64,000 bases of DNA. It comes from Thinopyrum elongatum. Its lineage: Eukaryota; Streptophyta; Magnoliopsida; Poales; Poaceae. Location of the stretch: assembly GCA_011799875.1 (NCBI GenBank), contig JAAAXO010000142.1:462853-526852 (forward strand), written 5' to 3'. Of this stretch, positions 13,907 to 24,600 are shown in pieces. Under the pieces are notes generated by a model. It was given only the letters and a program-made list of their open reading frames with translations, made no database searches and was not told the DNA's origin. Both the position numbers and the translations under genes were made by a program. Each line of letters starts with the position of its first letter. Position 1 is the stretch's first letter.

Positions 13907-14399
13907 CTGTAACACCCCCGTGGTTAGCTACAGTTAATCAACTTATTGATATGACAAGCTCACATGTTTTAATAGTGCCTAATCATCATTAGCAACCATA
14001 TGCATTTCACAAAAAAAAAAAAAAAAAATCACCTCCTAAGTCAAATTCAAATTTAAAGGAAAGTGGAAAAATAAAGTTGTCCCAACCTGACTAACTGTGC
14101 ATCATGTTGCAATATCCCAGCTTTATAAAACTGATTTCACCTTAATTGAAGTGTAACAAAGGCTCAAACCGCAAGGAACAACAGCAAAACAACGCAATTT
14201 AACAAATATCCTTTTTCAATAACTAAATCCAAATTAACCAGATATGGACACCCAAGCTATTTTATTGCAATGGAATTCATTGCACTGTGATTTAATGTGG
14301 TAGTCTCATATTTTACAAAGCCTTTTCTGGTGCCAAACATTAATCAATAAAATAAAAGAAACAGAACAAGAAAAACAAGGAAACAAAATAAAAGGACCC

Positions 14400-15210
14400 C
14401 ACCACCGCTGGGCCACGGCCCACTGGCCACAGGCACATGCGTCCCAGCCCGGCCCCCTATTGATGGCCTACCCCGCGCCCCCACGAAACCCTATCCCCTC
14501 GCCCCCCCTCCTCGTCCCCCTCCCCTCGACCAGATCGGATCGGGCGCTCGCGCTAGCCGCCCCCCCGCCGTCGTCCCCCTCGCCCACGCCGGCACCAACC
14601 CTTCGGACCTCGCCGCCTCTCCACCCTCGCGTACCGGTCGCCACTCCCCTTCCCACTTCTTACGCCCCCTCCGCCCCTCGACCGCTTCCCCGCCGGAACG
14701 CCCCGTCCACATCTCCTCCCCGCCAGCCCCTCGACCCTCGCCGCCCTCGTCCCTCCACCGCGGGTGAGCCCTCGGGCTCCGGCCTCTCCCCTCCCTCTCT
14801 GCCCGCTGCGGCCTCCGCCTGCCGCGCCTGTGCGTTCACCGCGCCCGTAGCCGCGCCCGGACGCACACGCCCGCGCCTCGACGCGGACCGGCCGCGCCCG
14901 CATCGCCCCTCGTCGCGCACGCCGCTCGCACCCGCCCGTGCCCCGCACCGCGCCCGCACCTCGCCCGCCCCCCCGCTCGCCGCTCTCCGCCCGCGCTCGC
15001 CCGCGCCTGCCCCTGCACACGCCCGCGCACGGGCTGCCGGCCGTCGCCGCGCCCCTGTCGCCGCTCGCGCACGCGCACGTGCCGCGCCCGCGCCCGATGC
15101 CCGCGTCCGTGGCCTCGTGCCACTGACGGGTGGGGCCCCGCCGCCCCTGTGCCGCTAGCCAGTGGGCCCTGTTTCCCCCTGGCCCAATGACAGCACGGGG
15201 CCCTCGCCCT
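14400..15210 (+). other. GC-rich U3 module of LTR A1
   Basis: About 800 bp of strongly C/G-rich, CpG-rich sequence between AT-rich flanks. It opens all frames on both strands and creates Pro/Ala/Arg-rich ORFs that I do not consider genes. Equivalent modules lie at 22086-22920, 29508-30320 and, on the - strand, 56320-57090. LTR D has a different GC-rich sequence in the same place (49620-50710). It resembles the CpG-rich 5' region of a grass gene and could be a captured host fragment (inference). Confidence 0.6.
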
Positions 15211-15404
15211 AAAAACGATTTAAAAGAAATAGAAAAATAAATAAATAAAAAGAATTAAAATAAATAAATAATTAGTTAGTTAATTAGTTAATTAATTAAG
15301 TTAATTAACCCTGTTTAGATTAATCTAACTAGTTAATTAGTTTAATTAAATATTAGTTAACCCTAATTGACCCTAACAGTCCGCTGACCTCATGCTGACC
15401 TCAT

Positions 15405-15416
15405 GCTGACGTCAGC
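15405..15416 (+). promoter_or_regulatory. Palindromic GCTGACGTCAGC, bZIP-type site
   Basis: A perfect 12-bp palindrome containing TGACGTCA, the core bound by plant TGA/bZIP factors. It sits about 360 bp upstream of the TATA-like box of LTR A1. Copies in the other LTRs lie at 23102-23109 and 23111-23122, 32499-32506 and 32508-32519, 49463-49470 and 56212-56223. Conservation at one place in several LTRs supports an enhancer role; binding itself is inference. Confidence 0.5.
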
Positions 15417-15769
15417 ATTCACTATTTCGGATAATTCTAATTTAATTAATTAAATAAATTCCAGAAATTGTTTTAAACTTTAAAAATTAATATAAAATAA
15501 TCCGTAGCTCAGATGAAAAAACTTTGTACATGAAAGTTGCTCAGAACGACGAGACGAATCCGAAAAAGCGGTCCATTCGTCCACCACACGTCTCTAACTA
15601 TCCGAACATGCAACCGTTCCCCTCCGATCATCTGTCTGACAAATGTCCGGAACCGGGAAAACATTCCCGGATGGATTCCCCCTTCCTTGGTGACGTGCAA
15701 CCATACGTTAGGACGCACCCGGCACTGCACATTGTCATGTCGTACTTTGTGTTGCTCATGTTTACTGTG

Positions 15770-15777
15770 TATTTATA
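15770..15777 (+). promoter_or_regulatory. TATA-box candidate of LTR A1
   Basis: TATTTATA is followed by CCGTTTCCTCACCCC and CTCTTCTCTCTCG, a pyrimidine patch typical of plant core promoters. The U3/R boundary would fall near 15805, giving U3 of about 1.9 kb and R-U5 of about 2.2 kb. Confidence 0.5.
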
Positions 15778-16201
15778 CCGTTTCCTCACCCCTCTTCTCT
15801 CTCGATAGACACCGACGTCGTTCCCGAGACCGACGCAGCTCCGGAGACCGAAGACACCATTGACGACCTTGCCTTTGCCACCGAGCAACCAGGCAAGCCC
15901 CCCCTTTGATCATCCCGATATCGCCCATTCTATTTTCTCCTGCTTGCATTAGAATTTGCTACTGTTACTGTTTGCTCCTATTCTGATGCATAGCCTGCTT
16001 TTGTAACCTGCTTATTGTTACCTTACCTGCCTATTTCAAACTGCTTAGGATAGGCTGACTAGAGACCCATCAGTGACCCCACTTTATCCCGACTGCCCCG
16101 CTGGATTATCAGAAGACCCGATCAACGGGATCGAAGACAGGCCCCGGCACCGCACTTCACCCCCTTAGTTGTAACGACACTGCATCGTTATCATCGATTG
16201 C

Positions 16202-16417
16202 CGAGGGTGATACCTCGTACAGCACTCCTGATGTTAACTCTGTAGAGTAGCTATTGGGTCGTGGTCAGCGAGGGTGATTCCTCCTTCTCCACTTCCGATA
16301 CGACCCTGCCGCGCAACACTTCAAGTTTGAACCTCGAGGGTGATTCCTCCTGAGTTCAACTTGACGGTTACATCAAGTGGGCATCCATTGAGGGTGATAC
16401 CTCGGATTCCCTTGATG
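16202..16417 (+). promoter_or_regulatory. Four-hairpin structured segment in R/U5 of the gypsy LTR
   Basis: Four copies of GAGG-GTGATA/T-CCTC (16202-16217, 16269-16283, 16335-16349, 16390-16403) each form a stem with a six-base loop. Outer stems add to them. In hairpin 2, GGGTC (16256-16260) pairs GACCC (16302-16306) and GTGG (16261-16264) pairs CCAC (16289-16292). In hairpin 4, CATCAA (16371-16376) pairs TTGATG (16412-16417) and GGG-ATCC pairs GGAT-CCC. Other copies lie at about 1140-1360, 23900-24125, 31275-31500, 33305-33530 and, on the - strand, 48430-48660 and 55205-55425. The segment is downstream of the predicted start of transcription and so would be in the RNA. Confidence 0.6.
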
Positions 16418-17142
16418 ATATGGACACACGGTTACTGTGACTTTACTGCTGAACCTTGATAGAGACGGGTCGGCCCCGACGGGGGACCCGAGGAAGTTAC
16501 TTTTACTACAGGACTGAAGGGACAGGCGGTACCGCCCAGTAGAGGTGGACCTGAGTTCCCGACAGTCTTTTACGAGACGGGTTGACCTGGATGGTGCCCG
16601 AGTGATGAATACGAGGCGTGGCCGGGCATTCTTAGCCCTTGTAGCAAGTCCTCGAGACGGGGCGACGGGGTCACATCGATCATGAGTCTCTGCTCGTTTC
16701 CGCAAGCCCCTAGTCTACTAACGATTTGGATATGTGATCCGAGCAGGCCTCTGGCCTGATAGCACTAACCATCACGTGGGCATAGTATGGGCGTTCTGCA
16801 TCGTATGCATCAGCCGAAAGCTTTGTCAGACGTCCAGTTCAGCATTGCGGCACGGTCGGATCGTGTCAACCATCCGAGGCGATGCTGGTATCCACCCTGT
16901 GCGCAACGACCTGGAGGGCGAGGGGCGATGGCCCAAGACCCCCTTGCGCTTAGGATGTAGACCGGCGGGGACCTCTCTGCTGAGTTCTAGGTAGGGTTGC
17001 GGTGTATTGTTTGGCCGAGGCCGGGCATGACCCAGGAAAGTGTGTCCGGCCGGAGTTAAGCGAGCGTGATGGGTAAGTTGGTGCACCCCTGCAGGGAAGA
17101 ACACATCTATAGATAGCCGGTCCTACGGTAAAGGACACTCGG

Positions 17143-17302
17143 AGTTGTATCCCGATCGATACAACTAGAACTGGATACCTGTGATGAGACCTGTATAAGA
17201 TGGCTCTGGGATTGCTTCTCGCAGGGAGTCGAGAAGGGATCTCCAGACGAGGTTGATGACTGTATGGCTCTGGGATTGCTTTCTCGCAAGTAGTCGAGAA
17301 AG
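17143..17302 (+). promoter_or_regulatory. Hairpin chain in LTR A1 with a duplicated TTCTCG/CGAGAA stem-loop
   Basis: AGTTGTATC (17143-17151) and GATACAACT (17158-17166) form a 9-bp stem. It is followed by two tandem units, each beginning GGCTCTGGGATTGC and containing a stem-loop: CTTCTCG/CGAGAAG (17215-17221, 17230-17236) and CTTTCTCG/CGAGAAAG (17279-17286, 17295-17302). The second copy is one base longer in both arms, so the pairing is kept. The arrangement recurs in every LTR copy. Downstream at 17506-17525, TGAGTACT and AGTACTCA add an 8-bp stem. Confidence 0.6.
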
Positions 17303-17505
17303 GATCTCTGGGTGAGGTTGAGACTTATTACTACTGCTACTTTATACTGTTCTGTTCTATTCTCTTCTATTGCTGCAAGACCGCTGAAGATGCTAGTCTT
17401 CAATAGATCTAGGCTTTCCTCTCTATTCTGGCATTTCTGCAGTCCAGTCCACATATACAGCCTTCCTTTGATAATGTTGCATATGTAGTGTAGATTCTTG
17501 CTTGC

Positions 17506-17525
17506 TGAGTACTTCAGAGTACTCA
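17506..17525 (+). promoter_or_regulatory. 8-bp stem-loop TGAGTACT / AGTACTCA in LTR A1
   Basis: Perfect arms around the loop TCAG. LTR A2 carries the same stem (about 25212-25232), LTR B2 has a longer loop (about 34505-34531), and - strand LTRs E and F retain pairing (about 54172-54196, 60501-60525). Its role is unknown. Confidence 0.5.
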
Positions 17526-17970
17526 CGGTTGCTTTGCTTTCTTTTTCCCCCACATCAGTTTGTCGTGACCAGATGACGGAGCCGCTGAGACAGCTACCCC
17601 CCGCCGACGACTGACTACTACTACCACCCCGAGGGTGGTTACTACTACGAGCTTACTGACGACCAGGAGTAGGTTCGGAGGGTCCCAGGCAGGAGGCCTG
17701 CGCCTTTCGATCGTAGTGTTCTTTTACCCTGCCTTCTAAGGGCCTATTTGTGTTTTCTTTAATATCTGTACTCAAATATCTGATGCTTCCGCTGACGCTT
17801 GTAAGCGAGCTTATGTATTCGAGCCCTGGAGGCCCCTGGCTTGTAATATAAAGCTTGTATGACTTTATTTATGTTTTAGAGTTGTGTTGTGATATCTTCC
17901 CGTGAGTCCTTAGGCTTGATCGTGTGCATTTGTGTGTATGATTAGTGCACGGTCGGGCCAGGGGCGTCAC

Positions 17971-17975
17971 AAAGA
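17971..17975 (+). repeat. Candidate target-site duplication, right copy (AAAGA)
   Basis: It matches the left copy at 13902-13906 across solo LTR A1. Satellite of the same phase continues directly (GCTAATTCAACTATAGTG). Confidence 0.5.
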
Positions 17976-20900
17976 GCTAATTCAACTATAGTGTAAAAAA
18001 ATTTGTACGGGGCAATAGAGCCAGTTCAACTCAAGTGTCAAATTATTTGTACTAGTGTATAGAGCTAGTTAAACTCTAGTGTAAAATTATATGAACTATA
18101 TTTTAGAACTAGTTCAATTCTTGTGTAAAATTATTTGAACTAGCCTATAGAGCTAGTTCAACTCTAGTGTAAAATTATTTGAACTAGCTTATAAATGTAG
18201 TTAAACTCTAGTGTAAAATTATTTGTACTAGGCTATAGAGCTAGTTCAACACTAGTGTAAAATTATTTGAACTAGCTTATAGAGGTAGTTCAACTCTGGT
18301 GTAAAATTATTTGTACTAGGCTATAGACCTAGTTCAACTCTAGTGTTAAATTACTTTAACTACCTTATAGAGCTAGTCCAACTCTAGTGTAAAATTATTT
18401 GAACTAGGCTATAGAGCTAGTTGAACTCTAGTGTAAAATTATTTGTACTAGGCTATAGAGCAGTTCAACTCTAGTGTGAAATTATTTTAACTAGCTTATA
18501 GAGCTAGGTCAACTCTAGTGTAAAAATTTGTACTAGGTTATATGAACTAGTTCATTCTTGTGTAAAATTATTGAAATAGGCTTAGAGCTAGTTCAACTCT
18601 AGTGTAAAATTATTGAACTAGGCTGTAGAGCACATTCAACTCTAGTGTAAAATTATGTGTACTAGGCTATAGACTAGTTCAACTTAGTGTAAATATTTGA
18701 ACTAGCTTATATTTCTAGTTCAACTCTAGTGTAAAATTATTTGTACTAGGCTTAGAGCTAGTTCAACTCTAGTGTAAAATTATGAACTAGCTTGTAGAGC
18801 TAGTTCAACCATAGTGTAAAATTATTTGTACTAGGCTATAGAGCTAGTTCAACTCAAGTGTAAAATTATTTGTACACATTGTATAGAGCTAGTTAAACTT
18901 AGAGTAAAATTAAATGTACTGATTATAGAACTAGTCAATTCTTGTGAAATTATTTGAACTAGCATTGAGCTAGTTCAACTCTAGTGTAAAAATATTTATA
19001 CTAGGCCATAGAGCTAGTTCAACTCTAGTGTAAAATATTTGAACTAGCTTATAGAGCTAGTTCAACTCTAGTGTAAAATTTTTTAGAACTAGCTTAAGAG
19101 CTAGTTCAACTTGGTTGTAAAATTATTTGTACAGGCTATAGAGCTGTTCAACTCTATTGTGAAATTATTAACTAGCTTATAGAGCTAGTTCAACTCTAGT
19201 GTAAAAATATTTTACTAGATTATAGTACTAGTTCAATCTTGTGTAAAATTATTTGAACTAGGCTTACAGAGCTAGTTCAACTCTAGTGTAAAATATTTGT
19301 ACTAGCCATAGAGCTAGTTCAACACTAGTGTAAAATTATTTGTACTAGTCTATTGAGACTAGTTCAACTCTAGTGTAAAATTATTTGAACTAGCTTATAG
19401 ACGTTGTCTACTATTGTGTAAATTATTTGTACTGTTCTATAGAGCTAGTTCAACTTAGTGTAAAATTATTTGTTATCTGGGTATAGAGCTAGGTAAACTC
19501 AGTGTAAAATTATATGTACTAGATTATAGAACTAGTTCAATTCGTGTAAATTATTTGAACTAGGCTATAGAGCTAGTTCAACTCTAGTGTAAAATTATTT
19601 GTAATAGGGTATAGAGCTAGTTAACTCTAGTGTAAAATAATATACTATATTATAGAACTAGTTCAACTCGTGTAAAATTATTTGAACTAGGTATAGAGCT
19701 ACTTCAACTCAGTGTAAAATTATTTGTACTAGGCTATAGAGCGGTAGTTCAACTCTAGTGTAAAATTATTTGAACTAGCTTATAGAGATAGTACAACTCA
19801 TTGTAAAATTTATTGTACTAGGCTATAGAGCTAGTTCAACTCTATTGTGAAATTATTTTAACTAGCTTATGGACTCTAGTGTAAAAAATATTTGTACTAG
19901 ATTATAGTACTGTTCAATATTGTGTAAAATTATTTGAACTAGGCTTAAGAGCTAGTTCAACTCTAGTGTAAAATTATTTATAATAGGCCATAGAGCTAGT
20001 TCACATCTAGTGTAAAATTATTTGTACTAGCTTATAGAGCTAGTTCAACTCTAGTGTAAATATTGACTAGGCTATAGAGCAAGTTCAACTCTAGTGTAAA
20101 ATTATTTGAACTAGCTAAGAGCTAGTTCACCATAGTGTAAAAAAAATTTGTACTAGGCTATAGAGCATGTTCAACTCAAGTGTAAAATTATTTGTACTAG
20201 TGTATAGAGCTAGTTAAAATCTAGTGTAAATTATTTAAACTATATTTTAGAACTATTTCAATCTTGTGTAAAAATTTGAACTAGCTATAGAGCTAGTTCA
20301 ACTCTAGTGTAAAATTATTGAACTAGCTTATAAAGTATAAACTCTAGTGTAAAATTATTTGTACTAGGCTATAGAGCTAGTTCAACTCTAGTGTAAAATT
20401 ATTTGACAATAGCTTATATATGTAGTTTAAACTCTAGTGTAAAATATTTGTACTAGGCTATAGAGCTAGTTCAACTCTGGTTGTAAAATTTTGTTAGGCT
20501 ATAGGACTAGTTCAACTCTAGTGTGAAATATTTTAACTACCTTATAGAGCTAGTTCAACTCTAGTGTAAATATTTTGAACTAGGCTATAGAGCTGTTGAA
20601 CTCTAGTGTAAAATTATTTGTATTAGCTATAGAGATAGTCAACTCTAGTGTAAAATTATTGAACTAGCTTATAGAGCTAGCAACTCTAGTGTAAATATTT
20701 GTACTAGGCTATAGAGCTAGTTCAAACTCTAGTGTAAAATTATTTTGAACTAGCTTATAGAGCTAGTTAACTATCGTATAAAATTATTTGTACGGGCTAT
20801 AGAGCTAGTTAACTCAGTGTAAAATATTTGTACTATTGTATTAGCTAGTTAAACTCTAGTGTAAAAATTACCCGTAACAGATTATGAGAACTAGTTCAAT

Positions 20901-21624
20901 TCTTGTGTAAAATTTATTGAACAGATTATAGAGCTGGTTCAACTCTAGTGTAAAATTATCTGAACCTAGCTTATAAAGGTAGTTAAAAACATAGTGTAAA
21001 ATTATTGTACTAGGCTATAGAGCTAGTTCAACTCTAGGTGAAATTATTTTAATAGCTCTAAGACTCTAGTGTAAAAAAATGTGTAGATTATAGAACTAGT
21101 TCAATTCTTGTGTAATTATTTTGAACTAGCCTATAGAGCTAGTTCAACTCTAGTATAAAGTTATTTATACTAGGCATAGAGCTAGTTCAACTTAGTGTAA
21201 AATTTTTGAACTAGCTTTAGAGCTAGTTCAAACTCTAGTGTAAAATTATTTGGAACTAGCTTATAGAGCTGTTCAACTATGGTGTAAAATATTTGAACCT
21301 AGGCTATAGAGATAGTTCAACTATAGTGTGAAATTGATTTTAACTCGCTTATAGAGCGTAGTTCACAACTCTATATAAAAATATTTGTACTAGATTATAG
21401 TACTAGTTTCAATTCTGGTGTAAAATTATTGAATACGGCCTACACCGAGCTAGTTCAACTCTAGTGTAAAATTATTTGTACTAGGCCATAGAGCTAGTTC
21501 AACTCTAGTGTAAAATTATTCGTACTAGCTTATAGAGCTGGTTCAACTCTAGTGTAAAATTATTTGTAATAGCCTATAGAGCAAGTTCAACTCTAGTGTA
21601 AAATTATTTGAACTAGCTTAAAGA
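17971..21624 (+). repeat. 44-bp satellite array (clean copy, higher-order pattern)
   Basis: About 83 units between LTR A1 and LTR A2. Rare variants recur in the same order about 2.15 kb apart. The run GTACTAGTGTATAGAGC, then ATTTTAGAACTA, then CTTATAAA is seen at 18048-18200 and again at 20190-20340. The CTACCTTATAGAGC unit followed by AGTTGAACTC (or GTTGAACTC) is seen at about 18360-18430 and 20535-20600. This indicates a higher-order repeat. The array also contains, near 20060-20160, an uninterrupted version of the sequence that flanks LTRs A1 and A2. No gene is visible. Confidence 0.95.
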
Positions 21625-21625
21625 C

Positions 21626-24600
21626 TGTAACACCCCCCGGTGGTTAGCTACAGTAATCACTTTTGATAATGACAAGTCAGCATTTTTAATAGTGCATAAT
21701 CAACATTAGCACCATATTGCATTTTAACTCCTAAGTCAAATTCAAATTTAAATGAAAGTGGAAAATAAAAGTTGTCCAAACCTGAAAACTAAAATGTGCA
21801 TCATGTTGCAAATATTCCCAAAGCTTTTATAAAACTGATTGCAACATTAATTGGAATTGTAAAAGGACTCGAACAGCAAGGAACATCAGCAAAACAGCGC
21901 AATTTAATCCTTTTTCAATTAAATAAAATCCAAATAAAAAGATATGGACACCAAGCTATTTTATTGCAATGGAATACATTGCACTGTGATTTATGGGCTA
22001 GGTCTCATATTTTACAAAAACCTTCTGGTGCTCAAACATTTAATAAATAAATAAAAGAAAACAGAAAAAGAAAAACAAGAGAAAACAAAATAAAAAGGAC
22101 CCCCCCACCAGCTGGGCCACGGCCCAGCTGGCCACCAGGCCGCTAGGCCGGCCCAGCCGGCCCCCCTATATGGCCTACCCCAGCGCCCCCACGAAACCCT
22201 ATCCCATCGCCCCCCTCTCGTTCCCCCTCCCCCTCGATCCAGATCGGATCGGGGCACTCGCGCTCGCCCCGCCGTCGTCGCCCTCGGCCCACGCCGGCAC
22301 CAACCCTTGCCGGACCTCGCCGCCTCGTCCACCTCGCCGGACCCCGTCGCCACGTCCCGTCCCGCGTCGGACGCCCCCGCCCCTCGACCGCTTCCCCGCC
22401 GGAACGCCCCGTCCACATCTCCTCCCCGCCAGCCCCCTCGACCCTCGCCGCCCTCGTCCCTCCACCGCGGGTGAGCCCTCGGGCTCCGGCCTCTCCCCTC
22501 CCTCTCTGCCCGCTGCGGCCTCCGCCTGCCGCGCCTGCGCGTTCACCACGCCCGTAGCCGCGCCCGGACGCACACGCCTGCGCCTCGACGCGGACCGGTC
22601 GCGCCCGCATCGCCCCTCGTCGCGCACGCCGCTCGCACCCGCCCGCGCCCCGCACCGCGCCCGCACCTCGCCCGCTCCGGCGCTCGCCGCTCTCCGCCCG
22701 CGCTCGCCCGTGCCTGCCCCCGCACACGCCCGCGCACGCGCTGCCGGCCGTCGCCGCGACCCTGCCGCCGCTCGCGCACGCGCACGCGCCGCGCCCGCGC
22801 CCGATGCCCGCGTCCGTGGCCTCGTGCCACTGACGGGTGGGGCCCCGCCGCCCCTGTGCCGCTGGCCAGTGGGCCCTGTTTCCCCCTGGCCCAATGACAG
22901 CACGGGCCCACGCCCTAAAAACGATTTAAAAGAAATAGAAAAATAAATAAATAAAAAGAATTAAAATAAATAATTAATTAGTTAGTTAATTAGTTAATTA
23001 ATTAAGTTAATTAACCCTGTTTAGATTAATCTAACTAGTTAATTAGTTTAATTAAATATTAGTTAACCCTAATTGACCCTAACAGTCCGCTGACCTCATG
23101 CTGACGTCATGCTGACGTCAGCATTCACTATTTCGGATAATTCTAATTTAATTAATTAAATAAATTCCAGAAATTGTTTTAAACTTTAAAAATTAATATA
23201 AAATAATCCGTAGCTCAGATGAAAAAACTTTGTACATGAAAGTTGCTCAGAACGACGAGACGAATCCGAATAAGCGGTCCGTTCGTCCACCACACGTCTC
23301 TAACTATCCGAACATGCAACCGTTCCCCTCCGATCATCTGTCTGACAAATGTCCGGAACCGGGAAAACATTCCCGGATGGATTCCCCCTTCCTCGGTGAC
23401 GTGCAACCATACGTTAGGACGCACCCGGCACTGCACATTGTCATGTCGTACTTTGTGTTGCTCATGTTTGCTGTGTATTTATACCGTTTCCTCCCCCCTC
23501 TTCTCTCTCGATAGACACCGACATCGTTCCCGAGACCAACGCAGCTCCGGAGACCGAAGACACCATTGACGACCTTGCCTTTGCCGCCGAGCAACCAGGC
23601 AAGCCCCCCCTTTGATCATCCCGATATCGCCCATTCTATTTTCTCCTGCTTGCATTAGAATTTGCTACTGTTACTGTTTGCTCCTATTCTGATGCATAGC
23701 CTGCTTTTGTAACCTGCTAATTGATACCTTACCTGCCTATTTCAAACTGCTTAGTATAGGCTGACTAGAGACCCATCAGTGACCCCACTTTATCCCGACT
23801 GCCCCGCTGGATTATCAGAAGACCCGATCAACGGGATCAAAGACAGGCCCCGGCACCGCACTTCACCCCCTTAGTTGTAACGACACTGCATCGTTATCAT
23901 CGATTGCCGAGGGTGATACCTCGTATAGCACTCCTGATGTTAACTCTGTAGAGTAGCTATTGGGTCGTGGTCAGCGAGGGTGATTCCTCCTTCTCCACTT
24001 CCGATACGACCCTGTCGCGCAACACTTCAAGTTTGAACCTCGAGGGTGATTCCTCCTGAGTTCAACTTGACGGTTACATCGAGTGGGCATCCGTTGAGGG
24101 TGATACCTCGGATTCCCTTGATGATATGGACACACGGTTACTGTGACTTTACTGCTGAACCTTGATAGAGACGGGTCGGCCCCGACGGGGGACCCGAGGA
24201 AGTTACTTTTACTACAGGACTGAAGGGACAGGCGGTACCGCCCAGTAGAGGTGGACCTGAGTTCCCGACAGTCTTTTACGAGACGGGTTGACCTGGATGG
24301 TGCCCGAGTGATGAATACGAGGCGCGGCCGGGCATTCTTAGCCCTTGCAGCAAGTCCTCGAGACGGGGCGACGGGGTCACATCGATCGTGAGTCTCTGCT
24401 CGTTTCCGCAAGCCCCTAGTCTACTAACGATTTGGATATGTGATCCGAGCAGGCCTCTGGCCTGATAGCACTAACCATCACGTGGGCATAGTATGGGCAT
24501 TCTGCATCGTATGCATCAGCCGAAAGCTTTGTCAGACGTCCAGTTCAGCATTGCGCACGGTCGGATCGTGTCGACCATCCGAGGCGATGCTGGTATCCAC

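Larger units (their letters stand above)
13908..17969 (+). mobile_element. Solo Ty3/gypsy LTR (A1), about 4.06 kb
   Basis: It begins TGTAACACCCCC and ends GGGGCGTCA, with satellite on both sides and no internal region, hence a solo LTR. It aligns end to end with LTR A2 (21626-25674). Order: AT-rich start, GC-rich module (about 14400-15210), AT-rich block with TGACGTCA (15407-15414), TATA-like TATTTATA (15770-15777) with a pyrimidine patch, a four-hairpin segment (16202-16417), further hairpins (17143-17525) and a 3' part containing AATATAAAG, a possible poly(A) signal. A solo LTR normally arises by recombination between the two LTRs of a full element. Its flanks equal those of the neighbouring element, so the two are copies of one insertion. 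The first ~550 bases are indel-rich. Confidence 0.9.

Noticed and set aside
14460..15158. Pro/Ala/Arg-rich ORFs in GC-rich LTR modules (also 22170-22946, 29444-30142, 49687-50316, 56310-56931)
   Set aside because: High GC depletes stop codons in all six frames. Frames open on both strands at once and the proteins are not maintained between LTR copies.
15524..15808. A 94-codon ORF (start MYMKVAQNDET, hydrophobic C-terminus) repeated in several LTRs
   Set aside because: An overlapping second frame is equally open, A3 has a 30-bp deletion and changed end, and the region spans the likely promoter. Recurrence is explained by LTR homology.
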